DNA from: Sorangium aterium
GTDB lineage: Bacteria > Myxococcota_A > Polyangia > Polyangiales > Polyangiaceae
Length of the DNA: 64,000 nt
Direction of reading: 5' to 3'
Assembly (NCBI RefSeq): GCF_028368935.1
Contig: NZ_JAQNDK010000003.1
Location: 496,001 to 560,000 of the forward strand
In this document: piece by piece, positions 17,261-27,375 of the stretch
Layout of the letters: every line of letters starts with the position of its first letter
Numbering within the stretch: the stretch's first letter is position 1
The notes under the pieces: generated by a model
Database searches by the model: none
Told to the model about the DNA's origin: nothing
What the model saw: only the letters and a program-made list of their open reading frames with translations
Position numbers and translations under genes: made by a program

Positions 17261-19495
17261 ATGCCCCCAATGGCCGCTACCTTCGCCACCTTCTCCCTGG
17301 AGGGCGACAAGCTCCCCGCGGACGTCGCCGTGACCCGCTTCGAGGCCGTCGAGGCGATCTCCACCCCCTACACGGTCGAGGTGCGCTTCGCGACGCTGGA
17401 CGCCTCGTTCCGGGTCGAGGACTGCCTGCGCAGCCGCCTCTGCCTGCGCGTCGTCGACACGTCGGGCCAGGAGCGCCTGTACGACGGCATCGTCGACCGC
17501 GCCGGCTTCGCGCACATCGCGGGCGAGAGCCGCCAGTTCGACGTCCGCCTGCGGCCCGCGCTGGCCGCGCTCGCGCACCGCGAGGGGTGCCGCATCTTCC
17601 AGGAGAAGACCATCGTCCAGGTCGCGCAGTCGGTCTTCGAGGACGCCGGCTTCGGCGACAAGGTCGAGTGGCGGATCGCGAAGGAGTACGAGCCGCGCGA
17701 GTTCATCGTCCAGTACCGCGAGTCGCACCTCAACTTCGTCTCGCGGCTCCTCGAGGACAACGGCCTCTTCTACTACTTCCGGCACGAGGCCGCCGGGCAC
17801 ACGATGATCATCACCGACGACCCCGCCGCCTTCGAGGTGGAGGAGGGGCTGCCGGTGAGCTTCCGCATGGCGCAGGGCGGCCTGCCCGGGAGCCTGCCGC
17901 TCTCGAAGTTCACGAGGACGCGCGCGCTGCGCACGAGCCTCGTCCACCTCCGGGACCACGATTTCGAGAAGCCCGACGTGAAGCCGGAGTCCGCGCTGCC
18001 CCGCAAGGAGGCCATCGCGCTGCCCTACTTCGAGTACCCCGCCGGCTTCACGAAGGGGAGCGTGGGGGCCCGCCGCGCCGAGGCCCGCGTGCGCGAGCTC
18101 TCCGCCGACGCCGACGTGTGCGAGGGCGAGAGCCGCGCGGCCGGGCTCAAGGTGGGCGAGCCGTTCGCCGTCGAGGGCGCCGCGGAGCCGTGCCTGAACG
18201 GCGAGTTCGTGGTCACCCACCTCGTCTCGCGCGGCAACCAGACGCTCACCGGCGGCGCGACGAACTACGACGTCGAGAACCACTTCCGCGGCGTCCCCAA
18301 GGGCGCGCCCTTCGCGGCCGAGCGCCGCGCGCGGCGGCCGCGCATCCGCGGCATCCAGACGGCGGTCGTCACCGGGTCGAGCACCCAGGAGCAGGCGATC
18401 CACGTCGACAAGTACGGCCGCATCAAGGTCCGCTTCTTCTGGGACCGGCAGGGCCAGCAGGACCACACCTCGAGCTGCTGGCTGCGCGTCTCGCAGATCG
18501 CGATGGGCGGCTCGATGATCCTCCCCCGCGTCGGCTGGGAGGTCTCGGTCGCGTTCCTCGACGGCGACCCGGACCGGCCGCTCGTGCTCGGGCGCACGTA
18601 CAACGCGGAGAAGACGCCGCCCGACGCGCTCCCCGCCGCCAAGGCGTCCGGCACGCTGAAGAGCATGTCGTCGCCCGGCGCGGGCGGCCACAACCAGATC
18701 GGCATGTCCGACACCGCGGGGAGCCAGGGGTTCGGCATGCACGCCCAGAAGGACCTCAACGTCACCATCAAGAACGACAAGGTCGAGGAGGTGACGGTCA
18801 ACGAGGAGCAGCACATCAGCGTGAACGGCTCCCGCTCGGTCAAGGTCGACGACTCGACCTCCATCGCTGGCAATCAATCGCTCGACGTCGGCGCGGTGCT
18901 CTCGCACAAGATCACCGGCAACCAGAGCATCTCGATCGGCGGCAACGACACGACCAACGCGATCAGCAACCACGTCGAGAAGGTCACCGGCAACCGCTCC
19001 TACACGGTGAGCGGGAACCAGATCACGATCTCGAACGGCGTCAGGCACTCCATCACCGGGGACATGAGCCGCAAGGTCGGCGCGCTGCAGCTCTCCGGCA
19101 GCCTCGGCTCGATCAACGACAACGTCCTCGGCGGGATGACGGAGACGGTGGGCGCCGTGAAGGCGCAGATCATCAACGGCAGCCACGGCGAGCAGATCAC
19201 GGCCAACAAGGACCAGACCTCGCTGGCGGCGGAGCTCCACCTCACGAAGGGCTCGCTCTCCCACGTGGCGCTCGGCGTCACCAACATGGTCGGCGGCCTC
19301 CATTACCAGAAGCTGGACGGTGATCTCGTGGTGCAGGCGCCGCTCATCACCCTCCTCGGCGCCGTCGGCGTCTTCAAGGGCGGCGGCAGCGAGCTCAAGC
19401 TCGGCGGCGGACCCGTCGTGATCAAGGGGTCGAAGATCGCGGTCAAGGGCGCGCTGGTGGTCAAGATGGGCGCGTCGATGAAGCTCGGATCGTGA
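17261..19495 (+). CDS. vgrG: VgrG tip protein 1 (TssI)
   Basis: This is a spike protein of the type VI secretion needle. ATG at 17261 (or 17270) gives 744 aa. The N-terminal gp27-like part (TYTVEVRFATLD..., RIFQEKTIVQVAQSVFEDAG, QYRESHLNFVSRLLEDNGLFYYF) is followed by a gp5 OB-fold at about residues 365-453 (IHVDKYGRIKVRFFWDRQG, ...GGSMILPRVGWEVSV, GDPDRPLVLGRTYNAE). A C-terminal beta-helix is built of short Gly/Asn-rich repeats (VTIKND, ISVNGS, SIAGNQ). No separate effector domain is evident at its end. It is the first of three vgrG genes on the same strand, 40 bases before the next. Confidence 0.93.
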   Translation: MPPMAATFATFSLEGDKLPADVAVTRFEAVEAISTPYTVEVRFATLDASFRVEDCLRSRLCLRVVDTSGQERLYDGIVDRAGFAHIAGESRQFDVRLRPALAALAHREGCRIFQEKTIVQVAQSVFEDAGFGDKVEWRIAKEYEPREFIVQYRESHLNFVSRLLEDNGLFYYFRHEAAGHTMIITDDPAAFEVEEGLPVSFRMAQGGLPGSLPLSKFTRTRALRTSLVHLRDHDFEKPDVKPESALPRKEAIALPYFEYPAGFTKGSVGARRAEARVRELSADADVCEGESRAAGLKVGEPFAVEGAAEPCLNGEFVVTHLVSRGNQTLTGGATNYDVENHFRGVPKGAPFAAERRARRPRIRGIQTAVVTGSSTQEQAIHVDKYGRIKVRFFWDRQGQQDHTSSCWLRVSQIAMGGSMILPRVGWEVSVAFLDGDPDRPLVLGRTYNAEKTPPDALPAAKASGTLKSMSSPGAGGHNQIGMSDTAGSQGFGMHAQKDLNVTIKNDKVEEVTVNEEQHISVNGSRSVKVDDSTSIAGNQSLDVGAVLSHKITGNQSISIGGNDTTNAISNHVEKVTGNRSYTVSGNQITISNGVRHSITGDMSRKVGALQLSGSLGSINDNVLGGMTETVGAVKAQIINGSHGEQITANKDQTSLAAELHLTKGSLSHVALGVTNMVGGLHYQKLDGDLVVQAPLITLLGAVGVFKGGGSELKLGGGPVVIKGSKIAVKGALVVKMGASMKLGS

Positions 19496-19535
19496 GGGCC
19501 CATGGGCGCCAGTGACGTGAAGAGAGAGGTGAAGA

Positions 19536-21809
19536 GTGGCTGATCATCATGTCCTCGCGATCCCCTCCCTCAGCGTGGAGGGCAAGATCTACCGGGTGCT
19601 GCGCTTCGAGCTCACGGAGCAGCTCTCGGAGCTCACCCGCCTCGAGTGCGAGCTGCTCGACGACGAGGCGGCGCTGCCGAGGCCGAAGGAGGTCCTCGGC
19701 AAGCGCGCGGTGTTCACGCTGTCGCGCAGCGACGACACGCAGACGCGCTCTTTCGCCGGGACGATCGTCCTCGCCGAGCTCGTGCCCGATCCCGACGACG
19801 TGCCCACGCTGCGGATCGAGGTCGCGCCGGCGCTCTGGAACCTCGGGCAGCGCTCCGACTGCCGGATCTTCCAGGACAAGAGCGCGGTCGACATCGTGAA
19901 GGAGGTCCTCGAGGGCGCGGGCGTGCCCGCGAGCCAGCAGGACTGGCGCGTGACCGAGCCCCACCCGACGCGGGTCTACACGGTCCAGTACCGGGAGCGG
20001 GACCTCGATTTCGTGCACCGCCTCCTCGCCGAGGAGGGGATCTACTTCGCGATCCACATGAGGGATGAAGAGGACGTCATCGTCTTCGGCGACTCGCCGA
20101 CCGGCCTCGAGGACATCGAGGGCGCGACGTCGCTGCCGTTCTTCCAGGACTTCGGCGCCGAGGGCTTCGCGGATCGCGTCGTCCGCCTCTCGCGGGAGGT
20201 CTCCGTGCGGAGCGACAAGGTGTTCGTCCGCGACTACGACCCGGAGAAGCCCTCGACGAAGCCGGAGGCGTCGGCCGAGGGGAGCGATCCCGGGGAGCAC
20301 GTGCTCGAGATCTACGAGCACCCGGCGCGCACCGCCGATGCGGGCGTGGCGGAGCGGCTCGCCAAGGTGCTGCTCGACTCGGTGCAGGCGGAGCGCGACG
20401 TCGTGCGCGGCGAGAGCGGCTCGCTCGCGCTGCTCCCGGGCCGGCGCTTCTCGGTCGACGGCCACCCGTACGACCCGCTCAACCAGGAGTACCTCGTGAT
20501 CCGCGCGCGCATCGCCGGCAGCCGGCCGCGGAACTTCGAGCTCTCCGGCCGCGCGGGCGCGGAGGACGGCGCGCGCGACCTCCAGTCGATCTGCGAGTTC
20601 TGGGGCGTGCCGACCGGGACCACGCGCTACCGGCCCCCGCGGCGCGCCCGCGAGCAGGTGATCCCGGGCGCGCAGACCGCGATGACCACCGGGCCCTCGG
20701 GGCAGGAGATCCACACCGACGCGGGCGGGCACGTGAAGGTCGCCTTCCACTGGGATCGCTCCGGAAAGAAGGACGACACATCGAGCCGCTGGATCCGCAC
20801 GAGCCAGGTGCCGACGGGCGGATCCATGCTGCTGCCGCGCGTCGGGTGGGAGGTCACCGTGCGCCATGTCGAGGGCGACGCGGACCGGCCGTTCGTGATG
20901 GGCCGCATGTACAACGCGCTCACGCCGCCGCCCTACGCGCTCCCGAAGGAGGCAGGGAAGAGCTCCCTCCAGACCGTGACGACGCCGGGCGGGGGCAGCA
21001 CCAACGAGCTCCGGATGTCGGACGCGAAGGGCGGCGAGGAGATGTTCATCAACGCCTCGAAGGACATGTCCACCGAGGTGAAGAACAACGCGACCGAGTC
21101 GATCGGCAACAACCACAAGAAGAAGATCGGCGCCGACCAGACGACGAACGTGACGAACAGCATGACGACCAGCGTCGGGTCGAACCAGACGCTCTCGGTC
21201 TCCGGCAACCAGTCGATGAAGATCGAGACCTTCCACGTGGACGACATGGGCGGCGATCACTCGCTCTCGATCGGCGGGAACCGCGACATGAAGATCGGCG
21301 GGGATCACAAGCGCGACGTCACCGGCAACAGCTCGCTCACGGTGTCCGGCAACCAGATCGATCTCGTGGTCGGCTCGGTCACGGATCAGACCCTGGCCGG
21401 CTTCAACCACGAGGTCGGCGCGGCGCTCGTCGAGCTCGCGCTGGGGCACCGCTCCGTGACGGTCCAGGGCGACCGGAGCGAGACGGCCACCGGCGCGAAG
21501 GTGATCGCGGTCAAGTCGGGCCGCGGCGTCCAGGTCGGCGGATCGATGAACGTGAAGGTCGGCGGCGCGATCGTCAACGTGGCGAACGGGAACCGCGTGG
21601 AGAGCTCGCTCGGCACGTACACCGAGCTCGCGGGGGGCGCGCAGCTCGTCAAGGCGAACAACGCCGTCTTCGAGGCGACCGGCGCGCTCACGCTGGTCAT
21701 GGGCGCGTCGATCCTCTCGCTGACGCCCGCGAGCGTCGCGATCATCGGCGTGTCCGCGAAGCTCGACGGCGACGTCTCCGACACCGCCGCGCTGGTGCTC
21801 GACAACTGA
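19536..21809 (+). CDS. vgrG: VgrG tip protein 2 (TssI)
   Basis: A second VgrG, 757 aa from GTG at 19536. It has the same order: gp27-like N-terminus (RIFQDKSAVDIVKEVLEGAG, QYRERDLDFVHRLLAEEGIYF), gp5 OB-fold at about residues 376-466 (IHTDAGGHVKVAFHWDRSGK, GGSMLLPRVGWEVTV, GDADRPFVMGRMYN), then beta-helix repeats (TEVKNN, TTSVGSNQTLSVSGNQ). It differs from VgrG 1 and 3 across the N-terminal 150 residues and the tip, so the three are probably not interchangeable. It ends 13 bases before vgrG 3, in the same operon. Confidence 0.93.
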   Translation: MADHHVLAIPSLSVEGKIYRVLRFELTEQLSELTRLECELLDDEAALPRPKEVLGKRAVFTLSRSDDTQTRSFAGTIVLAELVPDPDDVPTLRIEVAPALWNLGQRSDCRIFQDKSAVDIVKEVLEGAGVPASQQDWRVTEPHPTRVYTVQYRERDLDFVHRLLAEEGIYFAIHMRDEEDVIVFGDSPTGLEDIEGATSLPFFQDFGAEGFADRVVRLSREVSVRSDKVFVRDYDPEKPSTKPEASAEGSDPGEHVLEIYEHPARTADAGVAERLAKVLLDSVQAERDVVRGESGSLALLPGRRFSVDGHPYDPLNQEYLVIRARIAGSRPRNFELSGRAGAEDGARDLQSICEFWGVPTGTTRYRPPRRAREQVIPGAQTAMTTGPSGQEIHTDAGGHVKVAFHWDRSGKKDDTSSRWIRTSQVPTGGSMLLPRVGWEVTVRHVEGDADRPFVMGRMYNALTPPPYALPKEAGKSSLQTVTTPGGGSTNELRMSDAKGGEEMFINASKDMSTEVKNNATESIGNNHKKKIGADQTTNVTNSMTTSVGSNQTLSVSGNQSMKIETFHVDDMGGDHSLSIGGNRDMKIGGDHKRDVTGNSSLTVSGNQIDLVVGSVTDQTLAGFNHEVGAALVELALGHRSVTVQGDRSETATGAKVIAVKSGRGVQVGGSMNVKVGGAIVNVANGNRVESSLGTYTELAGGAQLVKANNAVFEATGALTLVMGASILSLTPASVAIIGVSAKLDGDVSDTAALVLDN

Positions 21810-21822
21810 GGAGGAGGGGAAC

Positions 21823-24594
21823 GTGGCACGCGAGACGATTGCGCACTTCACGATCGACGAGGTCCCCGCGGCGCGGGTGCTCCGCTTCGAGGCGATCCAC
21901 GAGGCCGGCAGGCCGCTCGTCCTCGACGTCGAGGTGTACCTCCACTCGTACCAGGAGCTCGATGCGATGATCGGCAAGCCCGCGGCGCTCTCCTTCGGCG
22001 CGCCCGGGGAGGCGCCGCGCGTCATCGCGGGCACGGTGGAGGCCGCGACGTCGATCGGCTCCACAGAGCTCGGCATCGAGGGGCTGCTGGGCGTCCGCTA
22101 CGCCGTCCGCGTCGTCTCCTCGCTCGCGCTCCTCGCGCGCAGCGTCGACTCGCGGATCTTCCAGGACATGAGCGCCAAGGAGATCGTGGCGAAGGTCCTC
22201 GAGGATCACGGGATCACCCGCGTCGCGTGGCGGCTGAGCGGCGACTGTCCGAAGCGCGAGTACTGCGTGCAGTACCAGGAGAGCGCGCTCGCGTTCATCT
22301 CGCGGCTCATGGAGCACGAGGGCGTCTACAGCTTCGTCGAGGTGGACGCCGACGGCGAGCTCCTCGTCTTCGACGACGACAGCACCGTCGCCGGGCCGAT
22401 CGCGGGCGACCCCGCGCTGCCGTTCCGCCGGCGCACCGGGCTCAGCGCGGCCGACGAGCGCGACGCCATCTACTCGATCCGCGAGCTCGAGCGTGTGCGC
22501 TCTGGCAAGTTCGTCCTCCGCGATTTCGACTTCAAGCGGCCGAAGCTCGACCTCACGGCGACCGCGGCTTCGGGCGAGAACGACGCGCTGGAGCGCTACG
22601 ACTACCCGGGCGGCTACTTCGAGCCGAGCGAGGGGCAGCGCCTCGCGCAGATCCGGCTGGAGGAGGAGCAGGTCGAGCGGCACACCATCGAGATCGACAC
22701 CGTGTGCTCGCGCCTCGCGGTCGGCCAGAAGCTCACGATCACGGACGCCGGCGAGCTCGACGGCGAGTACTTCCTCTTCGCGGTGAAGCACACCTACATC
22801 CACGAGGAGGGCGACGCGCACGGCGGCGAGCGCGCGACGCCGCGCTCCAGGGCGCGGGCGCGCCTCGTGCCGGCCTCCGTGAAGTACAGGCCGCGGCGCA
22901 TCACGCCGATCCCGCTCATCGAGGGGCCGCAGACCGCGACGGTTGTGGCGCCCGCAGGCTCGCAGACCGAGGCGATCCACACCGACGAGTTCGGCCGCTG
23001 CAAGGTGAAATTCCACTGGGATCGCAGCGACGTGATCGACGACAAGGCCTCGTGCTGGATGCGGGTCGCGCAGCTCCAGACCTCCGGCTCGATGATGCTC
23101 CCGCGCATCGGCTGGGAGGTGATCGTCGAGTTCCTCGAGGGCAACCCCGATCGGCCGATCGTGACAGGGCGCCTCTACAACGGCGTCTATATGCCGCCGT
23201 ACGCGCTGCCGGAGGGCAAGACCCGCACGGCGATCCAGACGTCGAGCACGCCGGGCGGCGGCGGAGCCAACGAGATCCGCTTCGAGGACAAGGCGGGCTC
23301 CGAGGAGATCATGGTGCACGCCCAGCGCGACATGAAGACGGTCGCGGCGAACAACGCGAAGAGGAACATCGGCAACAACGAGACGTCGGTCGTCGGGAAC
23401 AACGCGTCGCTCGAGGTCGGCGGCAACCAGACGACGAAGATCACGAAGGGCTCGCAGAACACGGTGGGCGCGAACCAGACGATCAGCGTCGGAGGCAACC
23501 GCAACGTCGAGGTGAACGCGGTGTCGGCGCTTACGGCGAAGGGCAACGCGACGACCACGGTGGGCGGGAACCAGTTCGAGATGGACGGCAACCCTCTCGA
23601 GGCGATGCTCGCGCTCGCGGCGCAGGCGGCGGTGCAGTTCGCGAGCGTGATGGCCAACAACGCGATCGCGGCGGTCCAGGGGCAGGTCGACGGCGCCATC
23701 AACCAGGTGATGGCGCCGATCAACGGCCTGACCCAGAAGGCGGCGGGGGTCGCGGGCGCGATGCAGGCCGTCGCCGGCGGGGACATGAGCCGCATGCCCG
23801 GGATGATCGCGGGCGCGTCGGGCATCCCCGGCGCGAGCCAGCTCGCGGCTTCGATGGGCGGGGGCGGCGGCGGGGGCGGGGGCGGCGCCGCCGGCGGCGC
23901 GCCGGGCGCCGCGGCGCCCAACATGCTCGCCTCGATCGCGTCGAACGTGGCGCAGAGCAGCCTCGCCGGGAAGGTCTTCGTGAAGCCGGAGGCGCTCGCC
24001 TCGGCCCTCGGCATGGACGGGGGCGGCGGCGGCGGCGGGTCGACGGCCAACGTGGGCGGGCCGGACGGCGCCGTCGATGGCGTCGACGCGACCGACCGCG
24101 AGAAGGGGCCCGGGCACACGACCGCCAAGGTCACGGGCACCCACAAGGAGGACGTGGGCTCGATGAAGGTCCTGGGCGCGATCCAGGACATCGACAACAA
24201 CGTGACGGGCAAGAAGACGATCGACGTCGGCGCCGCGACCGTGCAGGTGGCGTTCGGCAGCTACGCCGAGAGCGTCACGGGCTCGAAGAGCGAGAAGGCG
24301 ACGGGCCTGGTCGTCCTCAGCAACGGCGGCGAGAGCGAGACGGTCACCGGCTCGCGCACCGCGATGGTGGGCGGCGCGGTCGTCGACAAGCTCAAGGGGT
24401 CACACGTGGTGCAGGCCGTCGGGCCCGCGACGTTCATCGGGGCCTTCCACAAGGTGGAGGCGAAGGGCGCCATCGTCTTCAAGTGCGGCGCCAGCGAGGT
24501 GGTGATCGACGGCGCCGGCGTCACCATCACGTCCCCGCTCGTGACCATCCTCGCGCCGAAGATCCAGCTGCCGAAGAAGGTCTCGGAGGTCTGA
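21823..24594 (+). CDS. vgrG: VgrG tip protein 3 with Gly-rich tip insertion (TssI)
   Basis: A third VgrG, 923 aa from GTG at 21823 after a GGAGG. The gp27-like and gp5 parts are typical (RIFQDMSAKEIVAKVLEDHG; OB-fold at about 369-462 with IHTDEFGRCKVKFHWDRS and GNPDRPIVTGRLYNG). The beta-helix is interrupted from about residue 590 to 760 by a helical Ala/Gln-rich stretch and two poly-Gly runs (near 680 and 735). The repeats then resume (EKATGLVVLSNGG, TAMVGGAVV). The insert may be a flexible effector docking or partner-binding arm. It overlaps the following DUF6484 gene by one base, indicating joint expression. Confidence 0.92.
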   Translation: MARETIAHFTIDEVPAARVLRFEAIHEAGRPLVLDVEVYLHSYQELDAMIGKPAALSFGAPGEAPRVIAGTVEAATSIGSTELGIEGLLGVRYAVRVVSSLALLARSVDSRIFQDMSAKEIVAKVLEDHGITRVAWRLSGDCPKREYCVQYQESALAFISRLMEHEGVYSFVEVDADGELLVFDDDSTVAGPIAGDPALPFRRRTGLSAADERDAIYSIRELERVRSGKFVLRDFDFKRPKLDLTATAASGENDALERYDYPGGYFEPSEGQRLAQIRLEEEQVERHTIEIDTVCSRLAVGQKLTITDAGELDGEYFLFAVKHTYIHEEGDAHGGERATPRSRARARLVPASVKYRPRRITPIPLIEGPQTATVVAPAGSQTEAIHTDEFGRCKVKFHWDRSDVIDDKASCWMRVAQLQTSGSMMLPRIGWEVIVEFLEGNPDRPIVTGRLYNGVYMPPYALPEGKTRTAIQTSSTPGGGGANEIRFEDKAGSEEIMVHAQRDMKTVAANNAKRNIGNNETSVVGNNASLEVGGNQTTKITKGSQNTVGANQTISVGGNRNVEVNAVSALTAKGNATTTVGGNQFEMDGNPLEAMLALAAQAAVQFASVMANNAIAAVQGQVDGAINQVMAPINGLTQKAAGVAGAMQAVAGGDMSRMPGMIAGASGIPGASQLAASMGGGGGGGGGGAAGGAPGAAAPNMLASIASNVAQSSLAGKVFVKPEALASALGMDGGGGGGGSTANVGGPDGAVDGVDATDREKGPGHTTAKVTGTHKEDVGSMKVLGAIQDIDNNVTGKKTIDVGAATVQVAFGSYAESVTGSKSEKATGLVVLSNGGESETVTGSRTAMVGGAVVDKLKGSHVVQAVGPATFIGAFHKVEAKGAIVFKCGASEVVIDGAGVTITSPLVTILAPKIQLPKKVSEV

Positions 24595-25166
24595 TGGCGA
24601 CTCGGTTCGACGGTGGATCGCGGGCGGCTTCTGCGTCGCTCTCGCTGGAGGAGCCGGACGCCGGGGCCACGCCGGAGGAGGCGTCCGAGTCGCCGCGCGT
24701 GACCCTGGACGACGTGCTCGCCGAGCCGGCCGCGGCGCCGCTCCCCGCGCGGACGGCGCAGCCGCTCGGCGCCGCCATGCGGACAGCGCGCGTCGCCTCG
24801 ATCGCGGGGCGGAAGGCGTCGATCCACGTCCGTGGCGCGGAGGGGCCCGTCGACGCCCAGATCGCGCCCGACGTCGATCCCGAGGTGATCGCCGACGCCC
24901 GCGCCCGCGGCGACGCCGTGCTCGTCGAGCTCTGCGAGGGCGAGCCCCCGCTGATCGTCGCGGCCCTGACGACGCAGCGGCCGCATACGCTCCACCTCAA
25001 GGCGACAACCGTCGCCATCGAGGCGGAGCAGGAGCTGCTGCTCCGCTCCGGCCGAGGCGCGGTCCGCATTCGACAGGACGGCGACATCGAGGTCGTGGGC
25101 AGCCGCATCAGCGCCGCGTCGCGGGGGCTGTTCCGGATCGTCGGGAGGCTCTTGCGGCTGAATTGA
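24594..25166 (+). CDS. DUF6484-like T6SS accessory protein
   Basis: ATG at 24594 shares its A with the TGA of vgrG 3 (TGATG), so translation is coupled. The 190-aa product has a disordered acidic N-terminus of about 60 residues. It then has a compact beta-rich domain (ARVASIAGRKASIHVRG...GDAVLVELCEGEPPLIVAALTTQ) followed by a VgrG-like beta-helix tail (VAIEAEQELLLRSGRGAVRIRQDGDIEVVGSRI). This is the pattern I associate with DUF6484 proteins next to vgrG. A role as a tip extension or adaptor between VgrG and the Rhs cargo is inferred from position. Confidence 0.65.
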   Translation: MATRFDGGSRAASASLSLEEPDAGATPEEASESPRVTLDDVLAEPAAAPLPARTAQPLGAAMRTARVASIAGRKASIHVRGAEGPVDAQIAPDVDPEVIADARARGDAVLVELCEGEPPLIVAALTTQRPHTLHLKATTVAIEAEQELLLRSGRGAVRIRQDGDIEVVGSRISAASRGLFRIVGRLLRLN

Positions 25167-25236
25167 CGGCACGCGCGGCGCGTCCGCTGGAAGGCTCGGC
25201 TGTCATAGCTTTCACTCAGGGAGCGTTGAAACAGCG

Positions 25237-27375
25237 ATGCGAACGGCACCTGTCCCCAACATCCCGGCCATCCCGGGGATGAACCCCGGAGTCTTCGTTC
25301 TCGGCGGCGGCGGTGACGGCGGCGGGGCCGGCGGCCGCGGAGGCGGCGCGGGCAAGGACAAGCAAGGCGCGAACGGCAAGAACGGGGGCGACGACGCGTC
25401 GGGGGGCGGCAGGGGCGCCTGCGGCTCCGGCCAGAACGGCGGGGCGTGCCCCAACCATCATGGCAAGAAGGGGAGCGGCAAAGGCTCCAAGGGAGACCCT
25501 GTCGACATCGTGACAGGGCGTGTCTTCACGGTCCCCGTCACCGACGTGCACTTGCCGGGCCCGCTGCCGCTGACGCTGACCCGCAGCTACACGAGCGCCG
25601 CGCGCGACCGCGACGTCGGGCTCGGGCGCGGCTGGCACCACTCGTACGCGTGGGAGGTGGAGGTGCACCGCGGCCGGACGAGGCTCTGGACCGGGAACGG
25701 CATGTACGTCGACTTCACGCCCATGCGCGTCGGCGAGTCGGCGGTGGGCCCTTCCGGGTGGCTGCTCGTCCGCGGCAAGACGGGCTTCGTGCTCGATCGG
25801 GGCGACGGCCGGTGGCTCGTCTTCGAGCACGCCTGGCAAGACCGGTTCCTCCTGTCGGCGGAGACCGACTCTCACGACAACCGGATCTCGTTCTTCTACA
25901 AGGAAGGTGTCCTGGCGCAGATCGTCGACTCGGTCGGTCGCAGGGTCGAGGTCCGCTCCACGAGGGAAGGGCGCATCGCCTCGTTCGAGGTGAAGAACGC
26001 GGCGCACCGGGGCCAGCTCGTCCCGTTCGCGAGGTATCGCTACGACGACGCGGGGGACCTGGTGCTCGCCGAGGACGCGATGGGCGCGGCGACCCGGTAC
26101 ACGTACACGGATCATCTCCTGACGTGCCAGGAGCACCCGACGGGCCTTTGCTTCTACTTCGTCTATGACGGGGAAGGGCGGTGCGTCGAGACCTGGGGCG
26201 CGTACCCGGGGCGCGAGGACGAGAGCCTCGCCGCCGACGTCCCGGCGGTGCTCGCCGACGGGATCACGGCCGCCAAGGGCATCTTTCACACGAAGCTCGA
26301 GTACGGGCCTCACAACTATGTGGAGGCGGCCGACTCGATCTCGGTCGAGCGCTTCTTCGGAAACGACTTCGGGAGCGTCGACAAGGCGGTCACGGCCGCC
26401 GGCGTCTTCTGCCGCACGTACGACGCGTGGGGAAACCTGCTGTCGTTCACCGACGCGACGGGGGCGACGACCCGCTGGGAGCGGGACGCCCGCGGGCGGG
26501 AGCTCCGGATCACCGATGCTCTCGGCCGGGTGACCACGTTCGAGCGGGACGCCGACGGGCACATCCGGAGGGCTGTCGATCCTGCCGGGGGCGTCATCGA
26601 GACCGGGCGCCTCACGGGCGGGCTCGTGTGGCGCGACGCCATCGGCGCCACCTTCGAGGTGCACTTCGATCGCCGCGGGCTCACCACGCGGACCGTCGCG
26701 CCGAACGGCGGGCAGACGCTGTACAGGTACGACGATCACGGAAACCTCATCGAGCGGACCGATCCCACGGGCGCGGTGACGCAGTACACGTACGACTACT
26801 GGGGCCGGCGCCAGAGCATGCTCGACGCGTCGGGGGCGATGGTCACGTACGCCCACGACGACGCCGGCCGCCTCCGATCGGAGCGAACGCCGGACGGCGG
26901 CGTGACGCGCTACGAGTACGACGCGTCCGGAAACTGCACGTCGATCTGGCACCCGAACGGCCACACCACCACGCACCGCCATGCGGGGTACAACCGCATC
27001 GTCGAGACGCGAGAGCCCGACGGGCGGATCAGCAAATATCGATACAACCGCGAGGGGCGCCTCGTCGAGGTGCACAACAGCCACGGAGAGGTGCACCGCA
27101 TCCGCCTGAACGCCGCCAGGCTCGTCTCGGAGGAGGTCACCTTCGACGGCCGCACCCTTCGTTATCGTTACGACGCCATGGGGCGTGTGGTGCAGTTCGA
27201 GAACGGCCTCGGCGAGAAGACCGGGTATGTGTACGATCTCGTCGGTCGCGTCGTGGAGCACCAGTACCCCGACGGCGGCGTCGAGACGTTCGAGTACGAC
27301 GAGCTGGATTACATCATCGCCGCACACGGCCCCTCGGCGACATCTTCTTCGAGCGCAATCTCCTGGGCTAGGTGA
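25237..27375 (+). CDS. Rhs protein, N-terminal part (DUF6531 plus YD repeats)
   Basis: This is the front part of a T6SS Rhs effector, 712 aa from ATG at 25237. It begins with a short conserved-looking motif (PVPNIPAIPGMNPG) and a Gly-rich region with Cys and His (residues 25-85). A DUF6531 domain follows (GDPVDIVTGRVF...LTLTRSYTS), then many YD/RHS repeats (YRYDDAGDL, YTYDYWGRRQ, YEYDASGNC). The frame breaks near 27333: residues after AAHGP lose the Rhs pattern, while the next frame reads LGDIFFERNLLG. One added C in the CCCC at 27330-27333 would restore it. The frame ends in TGA at 27373-27375, overlapping a GTG start of the C-terminal part. Confidence 0.85.
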   Translation: MRTAPVPNIPAIPGMNPGVFVLGGGGDGGGAGGRGGGAGKDKQGANGKNGGDDASGGGRGACGSGQNGGACPNHHGKKGSGKGSKGDPVDIVTGRVFTVPVTDVHLPGPLPLTLTRSYTSAARDRDVGLGRGWHHSYAWEVEVHRGRTRLWTGNGMYVDFTPMRVGESAVGPSGWLLVRGKTGFVLDRGDGRWLVFEHAWQDRFLLSAETDSHDNRISFFYKEGVLAQIVDSVGRRVEVRSTREGRIASFEVKNAAHRGQLVPFARYRYDDAGDLVLAEDAMGAATRYTYTDHLLTCQEHPTGLCFYFVYDGEGRCVETWGAYPGREDESLAADVPAVLADGITAAKGIFHTKLEYGPHNYVEAADSISVERFFGNDFGSVDKAVTAAGVFCRTYDAWGNLLSFTDATGATTRWERDARGRELRITDALGRVTTFERDADGHIRRAVDPAGGVIETGRLTGGLVWRDAIGATFEVHFDRRGLTTRTVAPNGGQTLYRYDDHGNLIERTDPTGAVTQYTYDYWGRRQSMLDASGAMVTYAHDDAGRLRSERTPDGGVTRYEYDASGNCTSIWHPNGHTTTHRHAGYNRIVETREPDGRISKYRYNREGRLVEVHNSHGEVHRIRLNAARLVSEEVTFDGRTLRYRYDAMGRVVQFENGLGEKTGYVYDLVGRVVEHQYPDGGVETFEYDELDYIIAAHGPSATSSSSAISWAR

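Noticed and set aside
17027-19303. Long minus-strand frame opposite vgrG 1
   Set aside because: Antisense shadow of a well-supported VgrG; composition is Asp/Arg/His-rich noise.
23187-24212. 341-codon minus-strand frame with Pro/Ala-rich product opposite vgrG 3
   Set aside because: It exists because of the Gly-rich insert and third-position bias on the other strand. No start signal or domain.
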